In this document: piece after piece, positions 23,707 through 34,503 of the stretch
How the letters are laid out: each line of letters opens with the position of its first letter
Position numbering within the stretch: the stretch's first letter is position 1
From: Spironucleus salmonicida
Taxonomy: Eukaryota > Fornicata > Diplomonadida > Hexamitidae
Assembly: GCA_000497125.2 (NCBI GenBank)
Contig: CM035319.1
Coordinates: 1,356,001 to 1,420,000, forward strand
DNA length: 64,000 bases
Direction of reading: 5' to 3'
Position numbers and translations under genes: made by a program
Notes under the pieces: model-generated
Database searches by the model: none
Seen by the model: only the letters and a program-made list of their open reading frames with translations
Told to the model about the DNA's origin: nothing

Positions 23707-26700
23707 ATGACAAAGAATTTACTACACGATTAACTATTTTTAACACAGTCAATTTTAATTTAAATTTTAGGACTATTAACCACCTTTACATAATCGATAC
23801 TATTATCATATTAAAATTTTGCAACTTAGGATTTTTTAGTAGTACTTTTTTGTTTTTCAATATATTTTGTATTGTTTACTCTAGGTAATCTGTTAGTTTT
23901 ATATAGTAATTTTTTTACATAGTTAAACAAGGTGAAAAATCCATATCTTACATCAAATAAAACTTTATATTAAGTATTTCCTAGATTTTAATATATACTG
24001 AAGTTAGCAGTAGATTTTCATATAAGCTAAAGAGTATTTAATATTACAAAATTAGCTTTCCATGATAGATATTTTATTTTAATTTAGCAAATGTTATCTG
24101 TATATTAATTGACTATCTTATTAATTTCAGATACAGAAAAATTAATATTAACAGTTTTTTATGCCTTAATTAATATAAATCTTGTTTATAAGTCAGTGTA
24201 ACGTTGGGATGTTGCCCTTATTTCATCATTGGGGCTTATTTTTGTTCCAATTACTTTTATGTATATACTAGGAAGAAACAATTAAATAAGTTACTAATAT
24301 ACATTGCAAGTGGAAATTCTTAATAATATGGCCCAAAAAATACGAAATTTATTTGTTAATTCTGTTCCAAAGAGATTAATACCTTTGATTATTGATAAAG
24401 AAATAATATCTACAGAAAAATTGATTAATGTAACTATTATTGTTATTTCTATGAAATAAATAGATCCAGGGTTATCTTAAGAAGATATAATTACAATATT
24501 ATCATAAACTAGTTCATATTTCTAAATTTTGGATTATATTGGTCAATTTTATGGTATTGAAAAAGTAAAATCTAATTCTCATGCTTTTTTCGCATATATT
24601 CCAAATAAGAAAACAATGTCGCCACAATAATAATTCTAATTAGCTTCTACTTTCTGTTTGTCCGCTAATGAGGTTGCAAATTTTCTTAATATTACTACAT
24701 CAGCAGTAATCACAAGAGGTGATTTATTGCTTGGAGTTATACATATTGGAGTAGACTAAATTAATATTGAATCATATGGTAAAAGTGTAGACTTTGCATA
24801 TAAACTTTCTTAGTTAACATCTTCCGCAGTATCAGTTGAAATTAGCACATTTTATAATACATCATAAACAGACCAAAAAAGTATTATTAACAAGCAAATT
24901 AATATTAAAGATAATGAAATTCGGTAACTATGTGAATCAATCGACTTTAAATGGGCTATTTCATAAGTTATTAATAGTGAACCAACTTATTAATTTACGA
25001 ACAAAAAAGTAATTATTATAAATAGTCATAAAATAATTATGGTCGATATAGTTCCTACTAAATAATGCTAACCTCTTTTTTATGAAATTTTTGAAAAATC
25101 TATGGCAATTATAACAAATATAGATAACAATACAAACTATTCATTTTTATCTACTTAATTACAAAATTAAACCCCTTTATGCCCAGTAATTAAGCAAACG
25201 AGTAAATCAATTATTAATTTTAATATGTCATCTTAACTCTCCACAGCCTTATAAATTTCTGCTCAAGAAAACAACATACCATTTAACGTTAATATTAACA
25301 AAGTAGGCAAATCTTTTTCTAGAAATATTGAATATTTAACCTTGCATACTCAATTAAAACATTCATTAATTGATGAACTTGTTAATTCAGACTGTGATGA
25401 TGATATTGAGAAAATACAATCTCTAGAAGCATTTACAGAGCCTAGTAACCTTAATTCGGTATCAATTTAAAGCAGACCAACTTCAGAAAAAGGAGTAGAA
25501 GGGATATTAAAACCATAATTAGCAAATTTTCTCAACATGGCCCAAAATTCGCAATCAATCAAAAATGTCCATACAAAGTCAGAGATTAGTAACAAGTCAT
25601 CAGCATTTAACAAACTTAAAATCTAAGCTAATTTGGAAGATACTTCAGAAAGTACAGCAACGACATAATCATATCTTATTACCGATAATTTAATTGCAAA
25701 CTCTTAAGAGTTTCTCACAACAGTAAAAGGCCAGATTAACAATAATGATACAATTTAGTCTTCCAAGAAATTTTTATAAATTCAGGCTGAAAACACCTTA
25801 TTTGAGTAATTGATAAGTATATAGAAAAAAGAATAATCTGAATTGTCAGTTTCCTAGTATATCTTTTAAACCATCAAATTCGTCCAGTTAGTTTCCTAAT
25901 ATTCATGTAATTAGCTAAAATTAAACCCTTCTTTTTTCTATATTCTTATTAATCGGCAATCTAAATTTTACTTTTCTTTCGAGTTATAATTAGTAACCTG
26001 TTAATTCTTTATTACTATTTTCAGCACCTTTTTAAACTTAATTCCTCCTTTTTAAATTTAGATTCTAGGTGTAACTTGCTCGTTTTCACTCGCTTATACG
26101 TCATTAGTTGTCATTTTGATGTTATTATCATTCACTAATTTTCTATTTACGTCCCAATTTGATACTTTGCAACATAAATATCAAAAAGAGGCTACAAAAC
26201 AGAACCTAAAAATTTTTATTAACTATAACACTGTATAATTGCGTCAGTACTAATATATCCACCGGATTGTTTTTTCACTAGTTTTGAATTTGCGTATCAT
26301 TTTATTGATAAAAGTTATTGAGAATTATGACTTTAATATCAGTATTCAATAACATTCTATCTATTTTATAATTGTGTTTTGCTTTTAATAACTGTAATAT
26401 ACAGCCATTTAGCTTACCCAGCTACTGTACTATTCTGCTCCTCTATAATTTTTAACGATCAATTTTGAAATTTTTGTGATCTAGTCATCTATAACCTTAC
26501 TGTTTTTGCTTATCTAGCATCCTTATTTCTTTCCAGTTTTTTTGTTCATTTTCACTCTAATAGTAATAATTTCAATCTCATCGCTAAAACAGCACTTCAT
26601 TAATTCATCAATGAACCTAAAAATTGGAGACTAGATTAATATTGGTCGCAAGCTTCTCAAATCATCTTAGCCATTATTGGCTATGGATGCCATGCTAGCA

Positions 26701-27558
26701 GTACGAAACCAGTAACAATTTCCAACCTTAGTAAAATAGTTTCCTTTTCTTAAAAAATTTAATAGCTGTGTAATCGAGCTTAAAAGTTGTGAATAACTAT
26801 TTTAGGTCTCATAAAAAAGCAATATATTCGCCCATTATATCAAGTTGAACAGTTCATTAAACCCACTTATCAAATTCTAAAATACCATATATTTGAAATT
26901 CGGTGTATTAGAACTAAAAAATCTTAACTTGAACCATTATCAGAGATTATTATTTTTTATAGATTAGCTGTATCAATAATTCTCGCAGCGTATTTAATAT
27001 TCAGTAAACGTACACATAGCAAAGGTCTCCGCAAATGGCTTTTAACTGCTAGCCTACCCTGGCTTGATTAAGCATTTTAATGGAAAATTTGATTTTTTGA
27101 ATGAAGATACTGTTAATCTTCCTGGATTTTTGACAAGTAAGGAGTTAATTTAGTGTTATGATTAATTAACAATTGTTATATCTATTGCTCTAGGGTTCAT
27201 GCACGACTATGTCGATTTGAGTAAGAAATTAAATATTTAGAAATGCACTGCTAAATGTGTTATTTCATTTGGCTCTGGTTATGGGACAATACTAGGCAGT
27301 TAGATGGCTAGGTTTGATATTATTGGCAAGCTCATGAAAGATGCAAAAAGCGAATTTATTGACTGTGAAAATGAAGCTATTCAACTTAGTCCTGGAGCAT
27401 TAGAGTTATTGAAAGCTGGATAATCTATGTTTTTGAAGTATATTTAGCGTCTTGAAACACAGGAAAGTGTAGGGGGAAGCAATTAACGTCAGAACTATGA
27501 CAGCGAAATTGTAAGTTTTTAGGTTAATGAGAAAAGATAAGTTGAGGGGTTTAAGTGA
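23707..27558 (+). CDS. Multi-pass membrane protein with two nucleotide-cyclase-like domains, 1283 aa
   Basis: One frame of 1284 codons. About six membrane segments in residues 10-220 precede a first class III cyclase-like domain (about 235-400: NVTIIVISMK, LLLGVIHIGVD, YGKSVDFAYKLSQ). A polar linker follows (about 450-730), then a second membrane block (about 735-970), and a second cyclase-like domain (about 1065-1240, with FGSGYGTILG and ARFDIIGKLMKDA). This 6TM-C1-6TM-C2 layout is that of transmembrane adenylyl cyclases. The metal-binding Asp positions look replaced in both domains (VISMK for FADI; KSNSHAFFAY and KVSANGFQLL for the GD motif), so it may be a pseudo-cyclase or a sensor. It is the largest gene in the window. 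Confidence 0.78.
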
Positions 27559-27877
27559 GCTAATGTTTGTTTTTGTAGCTTATATGAGGATATGAGATTT
27601 TTAAATTTAAATTTATATTCTATAGTGTAGAATAATGAGCTAAACTTTTTAGTTATTAAAGTATAAATATTATATGTTATCTATTATAAAATATAATTAA
27701 TATCAAATTTGTTTTGATTTAAAGGGGTTTATTTAGAGATATTAAGTAAAATAATATATAATAAATCACTGCATTATAAATATATTAATAAACAATATTA
27801 ACATATGTCTGTTAGTATTATCATGAATATTTTTAAAGATAAGATATATTAGTAAGCTTAACCAAACAAATAGTAAA
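27559..27877. other. AT-rich spacer before the inverted repeat
   Basis: 319 bp of AT-rich sequence between the cyclase-like stop and the repeat edge. No gene or RNA recognised. Confidence 0.5.
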
Positions 27878-28507
27878 TTTATCTCTAAGTTTCATTTTAG
27901 TGAGCGATGCTACCTCCGCGGGGACGAGTAACCGCATCCCTCGCTTTAGCGCGCAGCTGAGCTACCTTTATTGTGGATTAAATACTATCCATAGCGCACC
28001 GAAGCATCGGCTTCCTAATCTTCGTGGGTTAGGGTGACGTGCCGTGCCACCATTACCATTTCACCAGAGCATCAGATTCTCCTGCTACACCATAAATGCT
28101 GGGTATGCGGGCTAGGCTGCAGGTCCGTGACAGAGGCCGATATGACCCTTCGCAACTCTATTGCTCGATGCAGCTATGCGGCAGGGCGCCCTCGGACGCG
28201 TAGCAGGATGCCATGTAGAGCTTAATTGGGCCTCCCGGCTGCCTCACACCTAGGTGGTGGGAAGCGTCCCCACCAGACCAGGCACCTAAATCCGGCGTGT
28301 GGGCCTTTACTATGGGAATATATGGACCGCTTCCGCACACATCGCTCCGATCCGGAGACTGCACGGGAAAACTGCAGCCCGTACCGCTGCTGAGTACCCG
28401 CCCGTGGCCGGCACGCATCTGTGATGGACCGGACCAAATTCTGGTATATCCGTATATACGCAATAAAAGCCGCCCGAGGTGAAATAATTTACCCACTTCA
28501 CTATCAA
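27878..28507. other. GC-rich non-coding block upstream of annexin, present in both repeat copies
   Basis: 630 bp, strongly GC-rich except the first 20 bases and the last 60 or so. Short open frames here look like chance translations. It contains GC-rich inverted stretches that could fold (for example around 27905-27945), but no tRNA, 5S, SRP, RNase P or snRNA signature was recognised. It could be a structured RNA gene, the annexin promoter region, or both. Confidence 0.5.
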
Positions 28508-29410
28508 ATGGCCGACTACCGACCTGCAGCAGAGAGGCTCTACAAGGCTATGAAGGGGCTCGGCACGGACGAGGCCACCCTCATAGATGTTGCGGCCTCA
28601 CACACGGCGGATGAACGCCTGGCCATCGCCGAGGCCTTCGCGGGGCTCTACGGCGACACGCTCGAGAAGTGGCTCAAGAAGGAGCTGTCCGGACACCTGG
28701 AGAAGCTGATGGTGCAGCTCTTCAAGGGCCGCTACCAGATGTGGGCGCAGTACCTGGACGACGCTGTGCGGGGCGCCGGCACCGACGAGAAGCTGCTCAT
28801 CGAAATGATATTCCTCATGAGCGACCAGGACCAGCAGCGTGTTGAGGTGGAGTACCGCAAGCTCTTCAACAAGGACCTCACAAAGACCATTGAGGGCGAT
28901 ATCTCCATCGGCCACTGGGCAAAACTCATCAGGGCCTGGCTGCACGCCAAGAACGACGCGCCCGCTAATCCAGAGAAGATTGCGGACGACCTCTGGGCGG
29001 CGGCGAAGGGAGCTGGCACTGACGAGCAGGTCTTCATGCAGGTTCTCGCCAACTGCCAGCCAGATGTCTACCACCAGGCATGCGACGCCTTCCTGCGCAA
29101 GTACCGCAAGGACGTCGCCGAGGTCATCAAGCGCGAGTTCTCCGGGAAGTCCGAGAAGGCCTTCCTCGCGGCCCACTACTCACTCTTCGACAAGCGCCAG
29201 TCTATCGCCCGCAACCTATACCTCAGCTATAAGGGCGCCGGCACCGACGAGGCCCGCCTTATAAGGCAGACTGTGCTCTTCAGCGACCAGCTCCGCGGCT
29301 AGCAGCTGGTGGAGGCCTACAAGATCTTCGGCGACGTTGTGAAAGACACCAAGCGCGACCTCTCGGGCAAGTTCGAGAAGGCTGTCCTCGCCGTATGGGG
29401 CCTGAGCTGA
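28508..29410 (+). CDS. Annexin (alpha-giardin-like), four repeats, 300 aa
   Basis: Calcium-dependent phospholipid-binding protein; diplomonad annexins are commonly tied to the flagella, membrane and cytoskeleton. Four annexin repeats with type II calcium loops: GLGTDE at 17-22, GAGTDE at 89-94, 168-173 and 243-248. The start MADYRPAAERLYKAM fits a family with almost no N-terminal tail. A TAG at 29300-29302 is Gln 265 and the protein continues 35 residues to TGA 29408-29410, completing repeat four; in the standard code it would look truncated. The gene is GC-rich and has an identical copy at 41409-42311. Confidence 0.96.
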
Positions 29411-29419
29411 GAGATTTCC

Positions 29420-30094
29420 TCACTTTCCCTTCCCCCCGAGCCGCCCGTACACCTGCAGGTTGTGGAAGTTCGCCACCAGGCGCACTCGCAGCGCGATCAC
29501 CCTCTCCACCTCGCGAGCGCAGAGGTCGGTACGCTCCTGTAGGATGGAATGCGTCCGCGCCGGCTGCACCGTGAAGCTACGCAGGTAGGCGAACTCGGGG
29601 TCCTCCAGTGCTACCCGCATCTGGCACTTTAGCTCGTGGAAGGCCCCCGTTATCCTGCGCCGAGCGTCCCGGGGCGTCTCGGCCTGTCGGAAGCGCCGGA
29701 ACGCCTCATTCCAGTCCGGGACCTCCCAACGTGGGTGGCGGGGCTCGCTCGGGAAGGCGCAACCCTGAAGGAGCTTGGAGGTAGAGATTACCGGTGCGAA
29801 ATTTCGTGCTGGTGATGTGAGGAAGAACGTATGGTATGTTGCATCTAGGTCTGTACGGAGAGGACTTATCACTGTACACTAGGTTACTGATCTAAATTAA
29901 CGTTATATTTTTAGTTAATGAATAGCTGGCTATGGAATCTGCTAAATAGAAGTTTGTATAAAAGAAGCTGGTAATGATGTAAAGCAGTATCCCGGAAGCT
30001 TAAAAAGAGAAGTACTGATTTTCTTAGTTTGTTTTGGTGGTTGAGTAATTGATAGTACTTGCTGAACTACATTCTGCCGTCTTCCTAATCTCAT
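29420..30094 (-). CDS. Hypothetical protein, 224 aa, crossing the repeat edge
   Basis: ATG 30094-30092, TGA 29422-29420. The N-terminal 75 residues are coded by AT-rich DNA and are Gln/Ser/Pro-rich (ITQPPKQTKK). The C-terminal 150 residues are coded by GC-rich DNA and are Arg/Glu/Ala-rich and helical (EAFRRFRQAETPRDARRR). Composition changes near 29870, about 90 bp outside the repeat edge at 29781, so the island and the repeat do not coincide exactly. The gene is intact here and truncated in the right copy. No family recognised. Confidence 0.65.
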
Positions 30095-30137
30095 ATTTCT
30101 TGGACGAGTATTTAATATAATAATATATTAGATCAAA

Positions 30138-30941
30138 ATGCTCTCTAATTTTTAAGATGAACTTAACAATGATTTGGAATACCAACAACTTTTAGATGAT
30201 TGTTTGGGAGAACTTAGCTAACAATTTACATAATTTTAACATGCATCTATCCCGGTAATCTAGGAAAATTACATTGCTCGTAACGAAGCCCTTTCCCGAT
30301 GCTATACATAATTATCTTCTTATAAGCAAAAACTTGCTTTTGCATAGAAACAAGTTTAAACAGCATCTGTTCAATTTCAACGTGATGCATGTGCACGAGC
30401 CATATATATCGGAAATGAATATGCTGAACGCTTCCAAAAAGAACGTGATAGACGATAGGCCGTGTTAGATAAACTTAGAGATGATGAAGCTTATATTCTT
30501 AAATAGGCATCTCGTTTTCGACATTTATTAGAGGTGCATCGTGAAAGACTAGGCTAGAACCCATTATGGTAACAGGGTTTCAATAGGAAAGGGTTGGATT
30601 TTTATGAACGTACTAAGGGCATTGAAGCACGGCTAGGTACATTAGATTTGAACGATGTAGAAAATTAGTGTAGTAAATATGTTCAAAGCCATAAAATTCT
30701 CGTTGCGGAAATTGAGCGTATGAAGGAAACTAGAAATAATGAATCGCGCGCAAATAGTTCCATGGACTTGGATCTAGATACAGGATACCAAATAGCTGAA
30801 CATTATTTAAATTTACAACCTGGTTAAACGTTAGGTGATTTGGTAGATGCAGAATATCGCTAAAACGAAAGTTAGTAATTACGAGCTGTTGAAGATGACC
30901 CTGAACCTGAGGAGGATGCAGTATTGGTGGATTTTGAGTGA
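30138..30941 (+). CDS. Hypothetical coiled-coil protein, 267 aa
   Basis: ATG 30138, TGA 30939-30941. Long helical stretches with heptad-like spacing (SSYKQKLAFAQKQVQTASV; ERFQKERDRRQAVLDKLRDDEAY) and an acidic C-terminus (EDDPEPEED). No motif identifies a family. Divergent from the gene at 29420-30094 with 43 bp between starts. Confidence 0.72.
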
Positions 30942-31098
30942 ACAGTAAATATTATTAAAGTATATTATAAATTACTTATTTAAGTTTCAAGCATTTTCGC
31001 TGAATTCTATTTTTAGTTTATGATTATTATTAAAAAACTTTATTTAATAAAATTATTTTAAGGTATAACATAATAAATATATTAAACACAAACAACCA

Positions 31099-31566
31099 TC
31101 ACTATCCATTCATCTAGTTGAGAACTTATTTCTCCTTATCCGTCATTTCTTCATTTCCAGTTGTCATTTTCCTTAAAACTTCTCTGAGTGTTTCAATTTT
31201 TTCCCATTTTGGTGCAAAAACTGCCAAATATCCCGTCCTAAGACAGTCGTTTTCTAGAAGCTTAGGCTCATTTTCAAGTCGTGTATTTTGTTCTAAAAGC
31301 TTGAAGGAAACTGGAGATTTAACTTCGATTCCATTAATCTAGACTAAAGTCTCATTAATTTTAACAAAATGTGCATTATGTTTGTTTTTACCAACTATTT
31401 TTTGCAAGTCAAAATTTTTAAAAACAACAGATGAAATTTTCCCAAAGGTCTAAGTATAAGAAGGTGACATAAATAATACCAAAATGCCATTTCTATGGAT
31501 TTTGAAGGTAAATTTTGGTGTTTCGAAGGTCTCGTATTAATGCTCATTTTGAGCTAGCTAAGACAT
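31099..31566 (-). CDS. Hypothetical protein, 155 aa
   Basis: ATG 31566-31564, TGA 31101-31099. Beta-rich N-terminal two thirds (KFTFKIHRNGILVLFMSPS; INETLVQINGIEV) and a helical C-terminus (KIETLREVLRKM). It looks like a small folded domain, but I do not recognise it. Follows another minus-strand gene by 16 bp, so the two may share regulation. Confidence 0.68.
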
Positions 31567-31582
31567 TTTAGGAGTGGAAAGG

Positions 31583-31852
31583 TCAAATTTCAGATTTCAG
31601 TGAATCAACGCAGCCCTAGAGTAATTTTGTTAACTTATCACTTGATGACATTTTCCAACCTCTACGAAGTTTGTCTATTTTATTTAGAAGGGTCGAGTTA
31701 AGTTACTCAATAGAATGGAAGAACTATTCAGCATTTTATTTTATTTCTGTAGAAATTTATTCTTATTAATTATCATCAGTTAAAGATTCGAGGTTGTCAA
31801 TTTTTTCTAGAATTGACGCAATTTACAATAAAAGATCAGAATATGGATCCAT
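31583..31852 (-). CDS. Small helical protein, 89 aa
   Basis: ATG 31852-31850, TGA 31585-31583. Two or three amphipathic helices with a heptad pattern (LLLQIASILEKIDNLESL; FFHSIEQLNSTLLNKIDKL). Size and pattern recall small coiled-coil subunits of large complexes such as Mediator or kinetochore proteins. No assignment is made. Confidence 0.6.
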
Positions 31853-31898
31853 TATTTAATTTATAATGTAAATAGAATAATAATATAATAATCGAAAT

Positions 31899-33104
31899 TC
31901 AATTTGTGTCTACTATTTACTACAGGATTTAAATACAACCCTATGATTGCTTCCATTAATCTAAACATAACGCAACGATTTCTTAGCACCCTGCTGTTTC
32001 ACCATCTCCCATTTAGTAAATAATGAATATTTAAATGACATTCATCGCGACAGACCAATCCCAGCTTGCTGGGTTTAATATTAGGGTTCTTTATATAATA
32101 ATCAATAAACTTGTTCTAAATCCAGATAAACGATAATTTTCTGAAATTCCAAACCCTGTATATGAAAATCTTCCTGATTTTTATGGCTAAAACTTAGCTC
32201 CTAAAATCAAAAGAAATAATGCTATTGTGCATGATCCAGATTCTAAAAATAATTTCTTTTCCCATGAAGTATTGTATAAGAATGATTACTATTCTAAAAA
32301 CTAAATAAGAGATTAAACCGAATCTAGTTATTCATATGAAATTTAAACTACAGATTCTGGAATTTAAGACATTAGATATTAATATTATTGATTAAATAAA
32401 GAATAGTCCTTTTCAGTGGTAAATCTTAATGAATGTGGCTAAGAAATAGGAATTTCTAATTCAGAAAGCTTAATCAACTCAAAACTCAGTCCAAAGACAT
32501 CAGATAAATAGTTAATAGCTAAATATACAGTTTTTATAGGATACTTCAAATTTTGTATAATTATTGACTAAAATAAATGATTCTATATAATGCAGTGATC
32601 AAATTTAATAGAGAAAAATTATAATTGTAATATTGTTTTGATTATAAACTCTTACATATCATTAAAATTATTTTCTAGTAGAAACATAAATAGTGTTACA
32701 GTTATTTCTATAGATGCAATACATTCATATTATTATAATTGATAGTTAACTATTAAATGTAATAAATTATAAATAGTGATGTAAAACGCAATTTTACCAT
32801 TTAAAGATAATACACTAATATCTTATTAAGAAATAAAATCGAATAAAACAAATATCTCAATATTATTTTGGTAATAGTTATCTTAAATAGCGCGAGAAAT
32901 AAACTATAAAATAAATGTGGTCTCGTTTCTCTAAATTATTTTGTCATTATATACTTTTTAGATAAACTGTGATAGCTACATATATTTATGTAGCTTAAAG
33001 CTAATATTATCTCGTAACCATATTAATTTTTCCTTTAATGGAAAAGAATAGTCCACAGATTTTTCATTAACACTCTGAATGAAATACTCCATTACTAATT
33101 TCAT
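31899..33104 (-). CDS. Hypothetical protein, 401 aa
   Basis: ATG 33104-33102 (a second ATG four codons on), TGA 31901-31899. Helical, Ile/Leu/Phe-rich N-terminal half and a mixed C-terminal half (NPASWDWSVAMN, YQMGDGETAGCQE). A plus-strand frame through the same DNA is also open but carries an internal TGA; this minus frame is longer and continuous. Divergent from the gene at 33153 with a shared TATA-like block. No family recognised. Confidence 0.65.
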
Positions 33105-33114
33105 TCATTTATCA

Positions 33115-33137
33115 TTATATAATATATAATTAATATA
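33115..33137. promoter_or_regulatory. Shared TATA-like block between divergent genes
   Basis: TTATATAATATATAATTAAT followed by ATA lies in the 48-bp gap between starts at 33104 (minus) and 33153 (plus). It is nearly symmetrical and could serve both directions. Pattern only. Confidence 0.4.
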
Positions 33138-33152
33138 CCTTCCACTCTAGTA

Positions 33153-34493
33153 ATGTCACTTTTAGATATTTGTAAAAAATCATATTAAGATTTTCTTTCT
33201 ACAAATTAATTACAAGCCGCAGTACTATTAGATGGGGTATAGCATTTTGCAGTTTTTTAAAATGTTTGTTACGTTGATGAAAATTCACCATCACCAGTTC
33301 AGGCCGCAGTATTACTTATAGCTCTTCAAAAACTATACTTAGATTTGAAAATTACCCCATAAGATCGTAGAGAGATTTACAAAAACATGAATAAGATTTA
33401 CCGTCAAGTCGTTGAGGAAACAAAAACTGAACAGCTCGAAGCAGCTATAATGGTGGATTTCGCCTTATCTATTGTAAATGCAAAAGAACCTGAGAATAAC
33501 TTCTCCCATACACCATAACTAGCAAACCGAGAATATTAAATCACAGCTTTTTATATGACAGCAAAAATGGAAGATTTCGTGGATCTAAATGATTGGGAAG
33601 ACGAAATCAACTCATTTTAATACCAAAAACCTAGCTATATCAAAAAATTCGAAATATATCCCATCAAAGAAGGGAACTGTGAGGTATTAACTGCAAACAA
33701 TTACGAAATACCTGAAATTTGGCAAAAAGAAGAGAAAAACATAATAGAAGCGAAAATAGATCTACTCAACTCCCAGATAACCACAGAGTATCAAAACCAC
33801 CCATTCACAACCAGCAACCATCAGCTCAAAATTGACCCAAAAATTAACTTTTTCTACCCCAGAAAACAACTTTTTGACGCTGATTTCGTAGCCGCGATTT
33901 CAAAGCAAACGGCCATCCAGCCAGTCGTGAAACTAAGCAAATTGAAGCATCAAAAATTTTACTTTTTGATTCCTAAAAACTCTGATTCTAACGAATTCGA
34001 CGAGCGCAATTTCTTCTACTTCTTAACAAAGGGAAAGTACGTGAGTTTCAACTCAATTTCTGCGTTTGGAAGAACGTGGAGCGACTAGAAAAAGGACTCG
34101 GAAGAGGGCAAAAATATTGTCCCGGAGGTCGTTCTGGACGCTGCAAATTTGCACGTGAAGATTGGAAGTGTTGATATCACTTTTATTAGTTAATTTGAAA
34201 AGTACAAATAGAACGACGTAGTAAAAATGAAGGGAATTAGAAAGTACTTCATTGAGGAGGGGCGGCTCATCGGGCTGATTCAGAGCGAGAGTGTTTTGAA
34301 AGAATTGCAGCAAAACGCTATTTACAATGATGATGTTTTCAAACTTGCTGCGGAACACAAAATGAGTGTTTTCAACTTTTTCAGGGATGAAAGCAAGTAG
34401 GGGGTGAACTACTTCAAAATCTATAAAACTAACGAAGAGAACGTGGCGAGCGTGAAGAAAATATGGAAATTGCTGATGCAAAGGATTCAGTGA
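33153..34493 (+). CDS. Hypothetical protein, 446 aa
   Basis: ATG 33153, TGA 34491-34493. Alpha/beta character with charged surface segments and no membrane span. GC content rises clearly in the second half (from about 33840), a milder form of the islands elsewhere, with TAG/TAA still used as Gln. N-terminal region (SYQDFLSTNQLQAAVLLDG) is helical. No family recognised. Stop lies 11 bp from that of the convergent kinesin gene. Confidence 0.72.
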
Positions 34494-34503
34494 AATTATT
34501 TGT

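Larger units (their letters stand above)
27878..29781 (+). repeat. Inverted repeat, left copy (1,904 bp)
   Basis: Matches the reverse complement of 41038-42941 with constant coordinate sum 70819. I see three differences: 27919/42900, 29732/41087 and 29762/41057. It is GC-rich and contains a 630-bp non-coding block, a complete annexin gene and the 3' part of the gene at 29420-30094. Outer edge is at TTTATCTCT, inner edge at CTTGGAGG. No transposase or target duplication seen. Confidence 0.97.

Noticed and set aside
27878-29781. Inverted repeat as a transposon with terminal repeats
   Set aside because: No transposase, integrase or target-site duplication was seen. It contains ordinary genes and a gene fragment, which fits segmental duplication.
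32035-32580. Plus-strand ORF of 118 aa followed in frame by TGA and 62 more open codons, looking like a TGA readthrough gene
   Set aside because: The minus strand over the same DNA carries a continuous 401-aa frame (31899-33104) with better protein character. The plus frame is its shadow.
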